This document shows, piece by piece, positions 42,848 through 51,725 of a stretch of DNA of 64,000 bases. Below the pieces are notes generated by a model that was not told the origin of the DNA, did not search any database, and saw nothing but the letters and a program-made list of their open reading frames with translations. Both the position numbers and the translations under genes were made by a program. Source of the stretch: Niastella yeongjuensis (lineage in GTDB: Bacteria; Bacteroidota; Bacteroidia; Chitinophagales; Chitinophagaceae); NCBI RefSeq assembly GCF_900110245.1, contig NZ_FOCZ01000001.1:806001-870000 (forward strand), read 5' to 3'. Numbering within the stretch: position 1 is the first letter of the stretch; each line of letters starts with the position of its first letter.

Positions 42848-45709
42848 TTAGTGGGCTTCGAGCCAGTTGAAACCTGTTCCTACTTCTGCTTCTACAGGCA
42901 CTTCATTGGGTAATGGCAGTGCGCTGCGCATACATTCCAGAATAATGGGTTTAATGATGTCTACTTCTTCTTTCACTGCGTCAAACACTAATTCATCATG
43001 CACCTGCAGGATCATTCTCGATTCGAAATTATGCTTGCGGAATTCGTGGTAGATCTTCACCATCGCCAGTTTGATCATATCGGCCGCTGTACCCTGAATG
43101 GGCGAGTTGATGGCATTTCGTTCGGCAAATCCACGCACGGTAAAGTTGGAAGAACCGATATCGCGCAACCAGCGTTTACGACCCATGATGGTTTGTACAT
43201 AACCGGTTTCGCGGGCAAAGTTGATGGTGTCATCCATATACTTTTGGATGCCCGCAAACTGCTTTTTATAATTGTCGATGATCTCTTTGGCTTCGGTACG
43301 GCTGATGCCGAGGTTATCAGCCAAACCAAACGCGCCCTGACCATAGATGATACCGAAGTTCACACTCTTGGCTTTATACCGTTGTTCCTTGGTTACTGCC
43401 GATTCTTCTACACCGTATACTTTTGCGGCAGTGGCAGTGTGGATATCAACGCCCTTTTTAAAGGCTTCGCACATGGCCGGGTCGCCGCTGATACCGGCAA
43501 CAATGCGCAATTCAATTTGCGAATAGTCGGCCGAGATCAATATCCGGTTGCTGTCGCGGGGAATAAATGCTTTGCGGATCTCGCGGCCTCTTTCTGTACG
43601 AACAGGTATGTTTTGCAGGTTCGGGTTGTTGCTGGATAGGCGGCCTGTTACGGCAACAGCCTGTGCATAAGAGGTGTGCACCCGGCCGGTTTTACGATTG
43701 ATCAGCTCAGGCAGGGAATCTACGTAGGTAGATTTCAATTTAGTGAGTTCTCTAAACGCCAGGATGTCTTCAACGATCTTGTTCTGGTTCGCGAGTTTCA
43801 GCAACACATCTTCACCTGTAGCATATTGACCGGTCTTTGTCTTCTTGGCTTTGGGATCGAGTTTTAATTTTTCAAAAAGCACTTCACCCAATTGGCGGGG
43901 CGATGCCAGATTGAACTTAACGCCGGCCTGTTCATACACATTGTCTTCTGCTTTGGCGGCTTCGCGTTCCAGTTCTTTTGAATATTCGCGTAAAAAGTCA
44001 ACGTCAACTTTAACACCTTCGTATTCCATACCCATCAACACTTTTGCCAGCGGGTTTTCTACTTCGCTGAAAACTTTTTCTACTTCTTTGGTTTTGATAA
44101 GCGGCGACAATACCTGTTTCAATTGTAAGGTAATATCGGCATCTTCCGCGGCGTAGTCACTGATTTTGTCAACGGCTACATCCCGCATGTTCAGCTGGTT
44201 CTTACCCCTCTTGCCAATCAATTCTTCAATGTGCACTGGTTCATAACCCAGGAATTGAGCGCTGAGCATATCCATGCTGCGTTTCCCATCGGGTTCTATT
44301 ACATAATGGGCCAGCATGGTATCAAAGGTTTCCCCTTTTAATTCATAACCGTACCACTTCATCACCAGCATATCGTATTTCAGGTTCTGGCCAATCCACA
44401 GTACATCTTCCCTGTTGAAAACAGGTTCAAATTGTTTTAGAATGGCGCGGGTTGCTTCCTGATCTGCCGGGCAGGGGATGTAGTACGCTTCACCGGGTTT
44501 GTATGAAAAGCTCATGCCCACCAGCTCCACATCATTGGCGTCTATGCCTGTGGTTTCGGTATCAAAACAGATCTCTTTTTCTTCGAGTAGTTCTTTTATA
44601 AGGCTTTTAATAGCAGCATCTTCCTGGATGGTGCGGTATTGGTGCGGTGTATTATGAATGTTTTTACCGGCGTGAACGATGTCACCGTCTACAGCACGGT
44701 CGGTATCACCAGCCTCGTCTGTTTGTTCTGCTTTAGCGGCTTTTGATTTTCCTGTTTCCACCGGCTGGCCAAAGAGGTCGGTTTGAACCCCTTGTGGAAC
44801 AGCGCCCGGAACGATCGAGATGTCTTCATTCAGAATGCGTTTGGCCACTGTTTTAAACTCCAGCTCAGTGAATACCTCTTTCAGCTGGTCGCGATTCCAG
44901 TCTTTTAATTTGAAATCTTCTTCATGAAATTCGATGGGCACATCGGTGATAATGGTGGCCAGTTTTTTAGACAGGATAGCGGCGTTCCGGCCATTGCGTA
45001 CTTTTTCGCCCAGGGCTCCTTTTATTTTATCGGCATTTTCAAGTACATTTTCCAGCGTGCCATATTCAGCCAGTAATTTCGCTGCAGTTTTCTCGCCCAC
45101 ACCGGCAATACCGGGGATGTTATCCACCGCATCGCCCATTAAACCAAGGATGTCAATAACCTGGTGTACATCTTTGATATTCCATTTTTCACATACTTCT
45201 TTGGCACCGAGGATCTCCGCATCACCACCCTGGTAACCGGGTTTGTAAATTTTTATATTACCATCCACCAACTGGCCATAATCCTTATCAGGAGTTACCA
45301 TGTATACCACGTATCCGGCAGCGGCCCCTTTTTTACTCAGGGTACCAATAACGTCATCAGCTTCAAAGCCGTCTACTTCCAGTACGGGGATATTAAAACC
45401 GCGGATTATTCTTTTTATATCGGGAATGGCTGCCAGCAGGTCTTCCGGTGCTTCCTGGCGATTGGCCTTATACTCAGCAAATTCTGTATGCCGTTCGGTG
45501 GGGGCCTGCGTATCAAAACAAACAGCCATGTGGGTTGGCTTTTGGTTATTGATCAGGTCAAGCAGGGTATTGATGAAACCAAACTGCGCGTTGGTATTTT
45601 TTCCTTTTGAAGTTATTCGCGGGTTGCGGATCAATGCATAGTACGCGCGAAAGATCAGCGCCAGGGCGTCGAGCAAAAAGACTTTCTTTTCAGTAGATTG
45701 ATTCTCCAT
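42848..45709 (-). CDS. polA: DNA polymerase I
   Basis: A 953-residue PolA with three domains in order: 5'-nuclease (1-290, with FLLDALALIFRAYYA and GVGEKTAAKLL), 3'-5' exonuclease (about 365-560, with ICFDTETTGID and the YAAEDADIT motif, so proofreading is intact), and polymerase (about 580-953) with SADYSQIELR, the KSVNFGIIYGQ finger and VHDELVFD. A low-complexity Ala/Asp/Lys linker near residues 305-340 joins the first two. Unusually for this phylum, GGAGG lies 7 bases before the ATG. The transcript ends at the hairpin beside the deformylase remnant. Confidence 0.96.
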   Translation of the reverse strand: MENQSTEKKVFLLDALALIFRAYYALIRNPRITSKGKNTNAQFGFINTLLDLINNQKPTHMAVCFDTQAPTERHTEFAEYKANRQEAPEDLLAAIPDIKRIIRGFNIPVLEVDGFEADDVIGTLSKKGAAAGYVVYMVTPDKDYGQLVDGNIKIYKPGYQGGDAEILGAKEVCEKWNIKDVHQVIDILGLMGDAVDNIPGIAGVGEKTAAKLLAEYGTLENVLENADKIKGALGEKVRNGRNAAILSKKLATIITDVPIEFHEEDFKLKDWNRDQLKEVFTELEFKTVAKRILNEDISIVPGAVPQGVQTDLFGQPVETGKSKAAKAEQTDEAGDTDRAVDGDIVHAGKNIHNTPHQYRTIQEDAAIKSLIKELLEEKEICFDTETTGIDANDVELVGMSFSYKPGEAYYIPCPADQEATRAILKQFEPVFNREDVLWIGQNLKYDMLVMKWYGYELKGETFDTMLAHYVIEPDGKRSMDMLSAQFLGYEPVHIEELIGKRGKNQLNMRDVAVDKISDYAAEDADITLQLKQVLSPLIKTKEVEKVFSEVENPLAKVLMGMEYEGVKVDVDFLREYSKELEREAAKAEDNVYEQAGVKFNLASPRQLGEVLFEKLKLDPKAKKTKTGQYATGEDVLLKLANQNKIVEDILAFRELTKLKSTYVDSLPELINRKTGRVHTSYAQAVAVTGRLSSNNPNLQNIPVRTERGREIRKAFIPRDSNRILISADYSQIELRIVAGISGDPAMCEAFKKGVDIHTATAAKVYGVEESAVTKEQRYKAKSVNFGIIYGQGAFGLADNLGISRTEAKEIIDNYKKQFAGIQKYMDDTINFARETGYVQTIMGRKRWLRDIGSSNFTVRGFAERNAINSPIQGTAADMIKLAMVKIYHEFRKHNFESRMILQVHDELVFDAVKEEVDIIKPIILECMRSALPLPNEVPVEAEVGTGFNWLEAH

Positions 45710-45720
45710 ATGGTATCCTC
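45710..45720 (-). promoter_or_regulatory. polA: Canonical Shine-Dalgarno site of polA
   Basis: The minus strand reads TTGGAGGATACCATATG, that is GGAGG with a 7-base spacer to the ATG, the ideal E. coli layout. Other genes in the window lack such sites, with a weak AAGGA at the 8.1-kb gene the nearest match. Confidence 0.6.
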
Positions 45721-45764
45721 CAATTATAATTCACAATTGCCCCGAAGGTAGGGACTAAATTGCT

Positions 45765-45831
45765 AAAAAAATTGGTTAATTAGCCCATCGGCCCGATAGT
45801 TATACCGGTATATAACCCGATGGCTAATTAA
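45765..45831 (-). terminator. Imperfect hairpin between the 58-residue membrane protein gene and polA
   Basis: TTAATTAGCCCATCGG (45776-45791) and CCGATGGCTAATTAA (45817-45831) pair with one bulge around a 25-base loop. On the minus strand it is followed by CCAATTTTTTT, so it probably ends the upstream small transcript. Confidence 0.65.
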
Positions 45832-45914
45832 CTTAATATTGGAGGTCTTCCCCACCTGTTGCTATTCAGGTGTATGGAGAATGATTACCTTAATTCCGAC
45901 TTGCTGTTGTTTTA

Positions 45915-46091
45915 TTAATTTGTCTTATGCAGAGACGCTGTTGCACCATGCACCCCGGTAATTGGCTTCATTGGGTGGAAGGTTGGTGCGGGTTCTGGTT
46001 TTGCAGACTTAAACAACCAAAGAGCAAATGCCAGAAAGGCAAATGCAAATACATTAAGTAAGCGGCGACGCATACGGCGACGGGATCTCAT
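45915..46091 (-). CDS. Small Arg-rich single-pass membrane protein, 58 aa
   Basis: An uncatalogued small gene between uvrB and polA. The N-terminus MRSRRRMRRRLLN is followed by an uninterrupted hydrophobic helix (about residues 14-27, FAFAFLAFALWLF), then a Pro-rich tail (SAKPEPAPTFHP) ending near residue 58. The positive-inside layout predicts an inner-membrane protein with the Arg-rich end in the cytoplasm and an external tail. A TACTTTG close to the -7 form lies just before the ATG. I know no family. The hairpin at 45.8 kb can end its transcript. Its composition is more protein-like than chance frames in this GC range. Confidence 0.6.
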   Translation of the reverse strand: MRSRRRMRRRLLNVFAFAFLAFALWLFKSAKPEPAPTFHPMKPITGVHGATASLHKTN

Positions 46092-46221
46092 AATACAAAG
46101 TATTGGATTTAGGGGTTAATTTTGAACGATCTAAAAACGGTGCATTAATAGAAATAGTATATAGCACACGGTAACCCTGCAAATATTTCTATTTGTTATT
46201 GGGAAAATATCGAGTGTCAAT

Positions 46222-48261
46222 TTACCCTTTCATTTCCTGCAACTGTTTTTGCAGCGAAAACATTTCATCGCGAAGACGGGCTGCTTCCATGAAGTCAAGG
46301 TCGCGGGCCGCTTTTTCCATTTCCTTCTTTGTTTTGGTAATAGCTTTTTCCATCTGCGGAATGGTTTGATACACTACCTGCTCTTCTGCCGCGTGGGTCA
46401 CCAGGTCTTCACTTGGTGCTATTGCATGTGGATTGTTAGGATCATACCCTTTGATATCCAACACCGATGTTTGTGCAAAAACCTGGTCGCGCGATTTAAT
46501 TACCGTTTTGGGCGTAATACCATGTAAGGTATTATGGGCAATTTGTTTTTCGCGGCGGCGGGTTGTTTCATCAATAGTACGTTGCATACTTTCCGTCATG
46601 GTATCTGCGTAAAAGATCACCAGGCCGTCTACGTTACGGGCGGCACGGCCTGCAGTTTGGGTAAGTGACTTTTCATTACGCAGAAAACCTTCTTTGTCTG
46701 CATCCAGAATGGCTACCAGCGAAACCTCCGGCAGGTCGAGGCCCTCCCTTAACAGGTTCACCCCCACCAGTACATCGATCTCGCCCAGGCGCAATTGGCG
46801 TAAGATCTCCACCCGCTCCAGGGTATCTACTTCACTATGAATGTATTTCGACTTTATATTTATACGGTGCAGGTACTTGTCCATTTCTTCGGCCATGCGT
46901 TTGGTAAGGGTAGTCACCAGTACACGGTCGCCTTTGGTAACGCGTTTATCAATTTCATCCAGCAGGTCATCGATCTGGTTCACACTGGGGCGGATTTCAA
47001 TGGGTGGATCTAACAAACCTGTGGGACGAACCACCTGTTCTACCACTACGCCACCGGTTTTCTCCAGTTCATAATCTCCAGGTGTGGCTGAAACAAAGAT
47101 GGTTTGATCGAGCATGGACTCAAACTCATGAAAGTTCAATGGCCGGTTATCCAGGGCGGATGGCAGGCGGAACCCATAATCAACCAGCACCAGTTTGCGG
47201 CTTCTGTCGCCCCCATACATACCGCTTACCTGCGGAACGGTTTGGTGGCTTTCATCGATCACGCATAAAAAGTCCTTGGGGAAGTAATCGAGCAAACAGA
47301 ATGGCCGGGTACCAGGATGCCGGCGGTCGAAGAAGCGGGAATAGTTTTCAACCCCATTACAATAACCCAGCTCGCGGATCATTTCCACATCATAGTTCAC
47401 CCGTTCGTTAAGACGTTGGGCTTCAATGAATTTTCCAACGCTTTTAAAGTATTCTACCTGGGAGGCCGCTTCATCCTGAATTTCGGCCAGAATGGTTTGT
47501 ATGATGTCTTTTGGCGCCAGGTACAGGTTGGCCGGGAAAATGGCGGCATTATCCACCACGCCAATACGCTTATTGGTCTTTATATCAATACTTTCAATGC
47601 TTTCTATTTCATCGCCAAAGAAGGTTACGCGATAGCCGAAGTCGACGTAAGGCAGGTTGATGTCAACCGTATCGCCTTGCACCCGGAAGTTACCCCGGTT
47701 AAAATCGATCGTACTGCGCATGTACAGGGAATTCACCAGTGCATGTAAAAAGCCCTGACGGCTGATTACCTGTCCCTGGTGAATTCGAATGATCCCGTTT
47801 TCAAATTCTGCAGGGTTACCAATACCATAGATACAGCTAACTGAAGCAACAACTATTATATCCCGACGGCCGCTGAGCAGTTCTGTGGTCGCCTGCAGCC
47901 GCAGTTTATCCAGTTCTTCGTTGATACTCAGGTCCTTTTCGATATAGGTATCGCTTACCGGCATGTAAGCTTCGGGCTGGTAGTAATCATAATAACTAAC
48001 AAAATAGCCTACTGCGTTCTCGGGAAAGAACTGTTTGAACTCGCCGTACAACTGGGCCACCAGGGTCTTGTTGTGGGTAAGTACCAGTGTAGGTTTTTGT
48101 ACCTGTTGAATAACGTTGGCAACGGTAAAGGTTTTACCGGAACCGGTTACCCCTAACAGGGTTTGAAACTGTTCACCATCGCCCAGCCCGGTTACAAGCT
48201 GACGAATGGCTTCCGGCTGATCGCCGGATGGTTGGTATGGAGCGTGTAATTTAAAAGCCAT
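46222..48261 (-). CDS. uvrB: Excinuclease ABC subunit B
   Basis: UvrB is the damage-verifying helicase of nucleotide excision repair. The 679 residues carry Walker A GVTGSGKT (37-44), the beta-hairpin region with YYDYYQPEAY, helicase motifs DESH and FVSATP, and the arginine-finger block QTAGRAARN. The C-terminal UVR motif that contacts UvrC is present in the last 45 residues (ARDLDFMEAARLRDEM). Complete and of normal length. A 13-bp perfect inverted repeat lies at the promoter. uvrA is not in the window. Confidence 0.96.
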   Translation of the reverse strand: MAFKLHAPYQPSGDQPEAIRQLVTGLGDGEQFQTLLGVTGSGKTFTVANVIQQVQKPTLVLTHNKTLVAQLYGEFKQFFPENAVGYFVSYYDYYQPEAYMPVSDTYIEKDLSINEELDKLRLQATTELLSGRRDIIVVASVSCIYGIGNPAEFENGIIRIHQGQVISRQGFLHALVNSLYMRSTIDFNRGNFRVQGDTVDINLPYVDFGYRVTFFGDEIESIESIDIKTNKRIGVVDNAAIFPANLYLAPKDIIQTILAEIQDEAASQVEYFKSVGKFIEAQRLNERVNYDVEMIRELGYCNGVENYSRFFDRRHPGTRPFCLLDYFPKDFLCVIDESHQTVPQVSGMYGGDRSRKLVLVDYGFRLPSALDNRPLNFHEFESMLDQTIFVSATPGDYELEKTGGVVVEQVVRPTGLLDPPIEIRPSVNQIDDLLDEIDKRVTKGDRVLVTTLTKRMAEEMDKYLHRINIKSKYIHSEVDTLERVEILRQLRLGEIDVLVGVNLLREGLDLPEVSLVAILDADKEGFLRNEKSLTQTAGRAARNVDGLVIFYADTMTESMQRTIDETTRRREKQIAHNTLHGITPKTVIKSRDQVFAQTSVLDIKGYDPNNPHAIAPSEDLVTHAAEEQVVYQTIPQMEKAITKTKKEMEKAARDLDFMEAARLRDEMFSLQKQLQEMKG

Positions 48262-48271
48262 AGTATATACT

Positions 48272-48279
48272 CAAATTTA
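48272..48279 (-). promoter_or_regulatory. uvrB: Candidate -7 element of uvrB
   Basis: On the minus strand TAAATTTG matches TAnnTTTG, and a TTTG (48296-48299) precedes it by 16 bases, close to the consensus spacing. The TTTG lies inside the inverted repeat at 48.29 kb. Confidence 0.5.
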
Positions 48280-48287
48280 CCGCCTTA

Positions 48288-48321
48288 ACCCTTTCCAAAG
48301 TGTGTAATCTTTGGAAAGGGT
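48288..48321. promoter_or_regulatory. Perfect 13-bp inverted repeat at the uvrB promoter
   Basis: ACCCTTTCCAAAG (48288-48300) and CTTTGGAAAGGGT (48309-48321) are perfectly complementary with an 8-base centre. No T-run follows in the mgsA direction, so it is not a classic terminator. It covers the putative -33 box of uvrB and could be an operator, or a terminator/attenuator of mgsA. Confidence 0.5.
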
Positions 48322-48401
48322 GCGGTTTATTATAAACGAATCTGGCTTTTAAAAGTTCAGGGTGTTGGCACCCCGGGTAGGGCCGGAAGCTATATTAAAC
48401 G

Positions 48402-48854
48402 TTAAATTTTCCGGTTCAGGTAAGAAGTATAGTCGGGGATATTAACCATGTACTCTTCACTCATAAGTGGAGAAGTGAGAATAAAGTCGGCAGTGGCGCG
48501 GTCATTGGCAACAATCACATTCCAGGCAATGGCTACCCGTAATAATGCTTTTACATCGCTGTCGTGTGGCTGTGCTTCCATGGGGTCCCAAAAAAAGATC
48601 AGCACATCCAGGTCGCCGCCGGCGATAAGGGCGCCAATTTGCTGATCGCCGCCTAAAGGCCCGCTGAGTAAGGCTTTCACCGGACGGTCGAGACTGTTCT
48701 CGAGCAATTTACCCGTTGTGCCGGTGGCAAATAATTCATGCCGGGCCAGTACGGTCTTATTAAACTCTGCCCATTCAATCAGGTCTTTCTTCTTGTTATC
48801 GTGTGCTACCAGTGCAATACGTTTACGGGCATTTAATTTTCTTACTCTAAGCAT
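48402..48854 (-). CDS. mgsA: Methylglyoxal synthase
   Basis: MgsA converts dihydroxyacetone phosphate to methylglyoxal and phosphate, a bypass relieving sugar-phosphate stress. From the ATG at 48854 the product has 150 residues with the N-terminal ALVAHDNKKKDLIEWA, GTTG near residue 45, SGPLGGDQQIGA and the catalytic DPMEAQPHDSDV, all intact. The farther start at 48893 adds 13 residues unlike the family. It is transcribed toward uvrB but with the 13-bp repeat between. Confidence 0.93.
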   Translation of the reverse strand: MLRVRKLNARKRIALVAHDNKKKDLIEWAEFNKTVLARHELFATGTTGKLLENSLDRPVKALLSGPLGGDQQIGALIAGGDLDVLIFFWDPMEAQPHDSDVKALLRVAIAWNVIVANDRATADFILTSPLMSEEYMVNIPDYTSYLNRKI

Positions 48855-49019
48855 AGACTTATGTTCTAGGTTGTATTTTATAAGCGGGAACAAGGTAATT
48901 GACTTTTTGAAAAACTTTAACTGCCGCGGTTGAATTTTATTAGCGCGCTAAGCGTTTTCCACACTCAGGCACAGTAATTGTTAATAGTGAAGTTCCAGAA
49001 AGTTGACCCATTAAATTCA

Positions 49020-49649
49020 ATGAAGAAAGGCGCTATGGTATATTTAATATGCCTGCTTGTACACGTATGTACAGCGCAGGAAGTACCGTCGGCAGTACCG
49101 ATGGCCATCTCCGATTCTACAGATACTGCTGCTTATATAACTGATCTTACATTGAACGTTCGCGACAACTCGAAGGTTATTTTAAACTGGAAACAGCCTG
49201 CAGATACATCGTTTACCTTTGCTTCCATAGAAAGAAGCAGTGGTGGCCGTGAGTATGAGGTAGTGGCAGTTATAAAACAATCAGACATAAAACCCGATAA
49301 TGAATGGGTAGACGATTCACCGGCGCGGGGCCGAAGTTTATACCGGGTACGCTTTTCGGGTAAGGATGGGTTTCAACAGACTTTCTCAAAATCAAAAGAG
49401 GCGTTGGTCGCAGGCGATATTTCTTTTCGCTTCTATCCTAACCCGGTAGATAATATCTTAATTGTCCGTTCTGAGGCGGTGGCCGATATTCAAATTGTTG
49501 ATGCCACGGGTAAACAACGAATGGGTATCGATAACATGCAGGGGTTACAAACCCTGAATGTAACCGCGCTTGAAAAAGGCATTTATTTTCTTCGCATAAA
49601 TAACCACAATACAGGTTTGCTTACCCAGGAAAAATTGATGAAGAATTAA
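49020..49649 (+). CDS. Type IX secretion cargo, small exported protein
   Basis: A 209-residue protein from the ATG at 49020: signal peptide (to CTAQ), a fibronectin-III-like beta domain (residues about 40-125; DLTLNVRDNSKVILNWKQP is the FnIII-type first strand) and a C-terminal sorting domain of type A (FYPNPVDNILIV...GIYFLRINN). The PNP motif followed by the final hydrophobic strand GLLTQEKLMKN is the T9SS signal, so the protein is likely on or beyond the outer membrane. Function beyond binding is not clear. An upstream start at 48978 would spoil the signal peptide. Confidence 0.85.
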   Translation: MKKGAMVYLICLLVHVCTAQEVPSAVPMAISDSTDTAAYITDLTLNVRDNSKVILNWKQPADTSFTFASIERSSGGREYEVVAVIKQSDIKPDNEWVDDSPARGRSLYRVRFSGKDGFQQTFSKSKEALVAGDISFRFYPNPVDNILIVRSEAVADIQIVDATGKQRMGIDNMQGLQTLNVTALEKGIYFLRINNHNTGLLTQEKLMKN

Positions 49650-49953
49650 ATGAAGCGCCGCTGGGACATGCTCAACCGATACTAGCAAACGCAACCCCCA
49701 TTTATTTGAAAATGTCAATAACTTTCCTGACGGCCGACAGTTTTCTTCCCGACCAATCTGTTTAGCAACACATATCAAATTGATTATCTGCTCGTTATGC
49801 GTATAAATAAAGCATGTATTTATACGTAGAAACAGCTATTAAATCTTCGAATTACCTTGGTATTTTTACTATTACCACAAAATGGTATTGCAGATATCAG
49901 ATTTCAACACTATTTTTACCTCGGTTTTTCATAGGATATTGGATTTTAAAAGC

Positions 49954-49984
49954 GGGGTTGAATTTCTATTCAGACCCCTTTTTT
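49954..49984 (+). terminator. Hairpin with T-run, 305 bases past the T9SS gene
   Basis: GGGGTTGAA and TTCAGACCCC pair with one bulge around the hexaloop TTTCTA, followed by six T. It could end a long 3' untranslated region or a separate small RNA. Confidence 0.65.
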
Positions 49985-50208
49985 ATTTTATAGAACTCTC
50001 GTACTAACCTACCCGATATAAGTAGTTTTCACCATTCGTTCTTAATCCGATCTCAATCCTTCCTCATTTCCTTCCCGGCGGCAGAAAAGCAAGAGAGACA
50101 TCATGATGGATGCAAAGAGGAGCCATAGCGGAAGTAATGACAGCCAAAACGATAATTCCCCAGCAATCTGACTTGATCCCTATAGATCCTTTACTGAAAG
50201 TTATTTGC

Positions 50209-50239
50209 AAAAAAATAGTCCCGGCCGAACCGGGACTAT
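50209..50239 (-). terminator. recA: Terminator of recA
   Basis: ATAGTCCCGG and CCGGGACTAT form a perfect 10-bp stem with a 5-base loop, followed on the minus strand by seven T. It is about 95 bases after the recA stop. Confidence 0.88.
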
Positions 50240-50278
50240 TTACTTACTAACCCATATAAATTCAACTAACCTGGAAAC

Positions 50279-50335
50279 AATTTGAAAAATCAGCAAATGA
50301 AAACCGCTTAGAAATCATCTGCTAATTTTCAAATT
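50279..50335. repeat. Imperfect inverted repeat overlapping the recA stop
   Basis: AATTTGAAAAATCAGCAAATG (from 50279) and CATCTGCTAATTTTCAAATT (50316-50335) are related as imperfect inverse copies. Words such as AATTTGAAAATTAGC are typical of AT-rich intergenic palindromes in Bacteroidota. The right arm overlaps the recA stop codon. Confidence 0.5.
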
Positions 50336-51338
50336 AAGAAGCTTCACGCATTTCTTTAACCTTCTCTCTGATCTTAGTCTCAATTTCGTTTGCGAGCTCA
50401 GGATTGTCCCCTAATAATGTTTTAACTGCATCCCGTCCCTGGCCAAGCTTATCGGAGTTATAGCTGAACCAGCTTCCGCTTTTGTTTACAATACCCAGTT
50501 CCACACCCATATCGATTATTTCACCCATTTTTGAAATGCCTTCACCGAATACGATGTCAAATTCTGCGGCACGGAAAGGAGGAGCCACTTTATTTTTTAC
50601 CACTTTTACTTTAACCCGGTTACCGATGGCCTCATCGCCGTCTTTAATTTGTGCGCTGCGGCGAATATCCAAACGAACCGATGCGTAGAATTTCAGGGCG
50701 TTACCACCAGTAGTGGTTTCGGGGTTACCGAACATTACGCCGATCTTTTCACGCAGCTGGTTAATAAAGATGCAAATGGTATTTGTTTTATTAATAGTAG
50801 CGGTAAGCTTACGCAGGGCCTGAGACATCAGACGGGCCTGTAAACCCATTTTGCTGTCACCCATTTCGCCTTCCAGCTCACCTTTTGGAACCAGGGCAGC
50901 CACGGAGTCAATAACCACTACATCCAGGGCGCCTGATAAAATAAGGCGGTCAGCGATCTCAAGGGCCTGCTCACCATAATCAGGTTGAGAAATAAGCAGA
51001 TTATCCACATCAACACCCAGTTTTCTGGCATAAAGGCTGTCAAAAGCGTGCTCCGCATCAATAATGGCGCACATACCGCCTTTTTTCTGGGCTTCTGCGA
51101 TTACGTGGATTGCAATAGTAGTTTTACCGGAAGATTCTGGTCCGTAAATCTCCACGATACGGCCTTTGGGTAAACCGCCTATCCCCAGCGCAACATCCAA
51201 ACCAATGGAGCCGGTAGAAACTACCTCCATAGGTTCTGTTGACTTTTCATTCATCATCATCACACTTCCCTTACCAAAATCCTTTTCAATTTTATCTATA
51301 GTTAGCTTGAGCGCTTTTGCTTTTTCATTTTCTGCCAT
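50334..51338 (-). CDS. recA: Recombinase A
   Basis: RecA forms filaments on single-stranded DNA for recombination and LexA cleavage. From the ATG at 51338 the product has 334 residues: [13 protein letters not shown] (N-terminal helix), Walker [16 protein letters not shown], Walker [10 protein letters not shown], the L2 loop with [20 protein letters not shown] and the C-terminal domain. An upstream start at 51362 (MKALKQPI) gives 8 extra residues and cannot be excluded. A candidate -7 element lies at 51360-51367, which would favour the shorter form. No LexA box was recognised. Confidence 0.97.
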   Translation of the reverse strand: MAENEKAKALKLTIDKIEKDFGKGSVMMMNEKSTEPMEVVSTGSIGLDVALGIGGLPKGRIVEIYGPESSGKTTIAIHVIAEAQKKGGMCAIIDAEHAFDSLYARKLGVDVDNLLISQPDYGEQALEIADRLILSGALDVVVIDSVAALVPKGELEGEMGDSKMGLQARLMSQALRKLTATINKTNTICIFINQLREKIGVMFGNPETTTGGNALKFYASVRLDIRRSAQIKDGDEAIGNRVKVKVVKNKVAPPFRAAEFDIVFGEGISKMGEIIDMGVELGIVNKSGSWFSYNSDKLGQGRDAVKTLLGDNPELANEIETKIREKVKEMREAS

Positions 51339-51359
51339 AATGGGTTGTTTTAATGCTTT

Positions 51360-51367
51360 CAAATTTA
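51360..51367 (-). promoter_or_regulatory. recA: Candidate -7 element of recA
   Basis: On the minus strand TAAATTTG fits TAnnTTTG and starts the transcript just before the 51338 ATG. No -33 TTTG at the usual distance. The same octamer precedes uvrB. Confidence 0.4.
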
Positions 51368-51454
51368 CCGATTGCCAAATGTAGAGAAAATTATATTATC
51401 AACACTAATTATTTTAGTATTGACGCACTAATTATTTTGGTGGGAAGGGGTTGC

Positions 51455-51486
51455 AAAAAACCCTGCCAGCGCGACGTAGCAGGGTT
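51455..51486 (-). terminator. Orphan minus-strand terminator upstream of recA
   Basis: AACCCTGC (51459-51466) and GCAGGGTT (51479-51486) form an 8-bp stem, followed on the minus strand by TTTTTTG. No ordinary minus-strand gene lies upstream of it, so it may end a small transcript. Confidence 0.7.
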
Positions 51487-51492
51487 ACCCAC

Positions 51493-51573
51493 ATGAAATT
51501 TCTGAGAAAACTACTTCAGGAAAAGGCAATGGCCGAAACCCATGTGGAACAACAAAGTGACAAATATTACTAA
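51493..51573 (+). CDS. Possible 26-residue peptide gene
   Basis: A short frame starting MKFLRKLLQEKAMAE and ending with a hydrophilic tail. An amphipathic helix can be drawn for the first 15 residues. A perfect terminator (51584-51606) begins 10 bases after the stop, and the stem of the minus-strand terminator sits just before the ATG. No ribosome site is seen. A real peptide is possible but unproven. Confidence 0.3.
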   Translation: MKFLRKLLQEKAMAETHVEQQSDKYY

Positions 51574-51583
51574 TACCAATCAA

Positions 51584-51606
51584 TACCACTTAGTGGTACT
51601 TTTTTT
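51584..51606 (+). terminator. Terminator following the 26-residue frame
   Basis: TACCAC and GTGGTA pair around TTA, then C and seven T. It is a compact Rho-independent terminator. Confidence 0.75.
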
Positions 51607-51632
51607 AATAGGCAGGCGAATTCATATAATTA

Positions 51633-51725
51633 TTAGTTATATGTCTTTGGCTTGTTGGTCAGCATATAGTAGAGTTGGCTTTTGCCGGTGGAAACAAAAG
51701 TGAGCCAGAGAATACCGTTTAGTAA
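51633..51725 (-). other. Protein-like 30-codon open frame without a start codon
   Basis: The minus strand reads GILWLTFVSTGKSQLYYML and ends in TNKPKTYN before TAA. The first 10 residues are hydrophobic and the rest polar, like a tiny membrane protein, but no ATG, GTG or TTG precedes it; an upstream stop codon is directly adjacent. It is either the decayed 3' end of a gene or a chance frame. The downstream minus-strand terminator at 51.46 kb would end its transcript. Confidence 0.3.

Larger units (their letters stand above)
49650..50333. other. Gene-free stretch, 684 bp
   Basis: No convincing coding frame. It holds a plus-strand terminator-like hairpin (49954-49984), the recA terminator (50209-50239) and an inverted repeat at the recA stop (50279-50335). 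A 41-codon frame from about 49882 runs through the hairpin and is not protein-like. The 300 bases between the T9SS gene and the hairpin are AT-rich; whether a small RNA is made there cannot be judged by eye. Confidence 0.6.

Noticed and set aside
49882-50007. 41-codon frame after the T9SS gene
   Set aside because: It reads through the terminator-like hairpin and T-run and has no family pattern.
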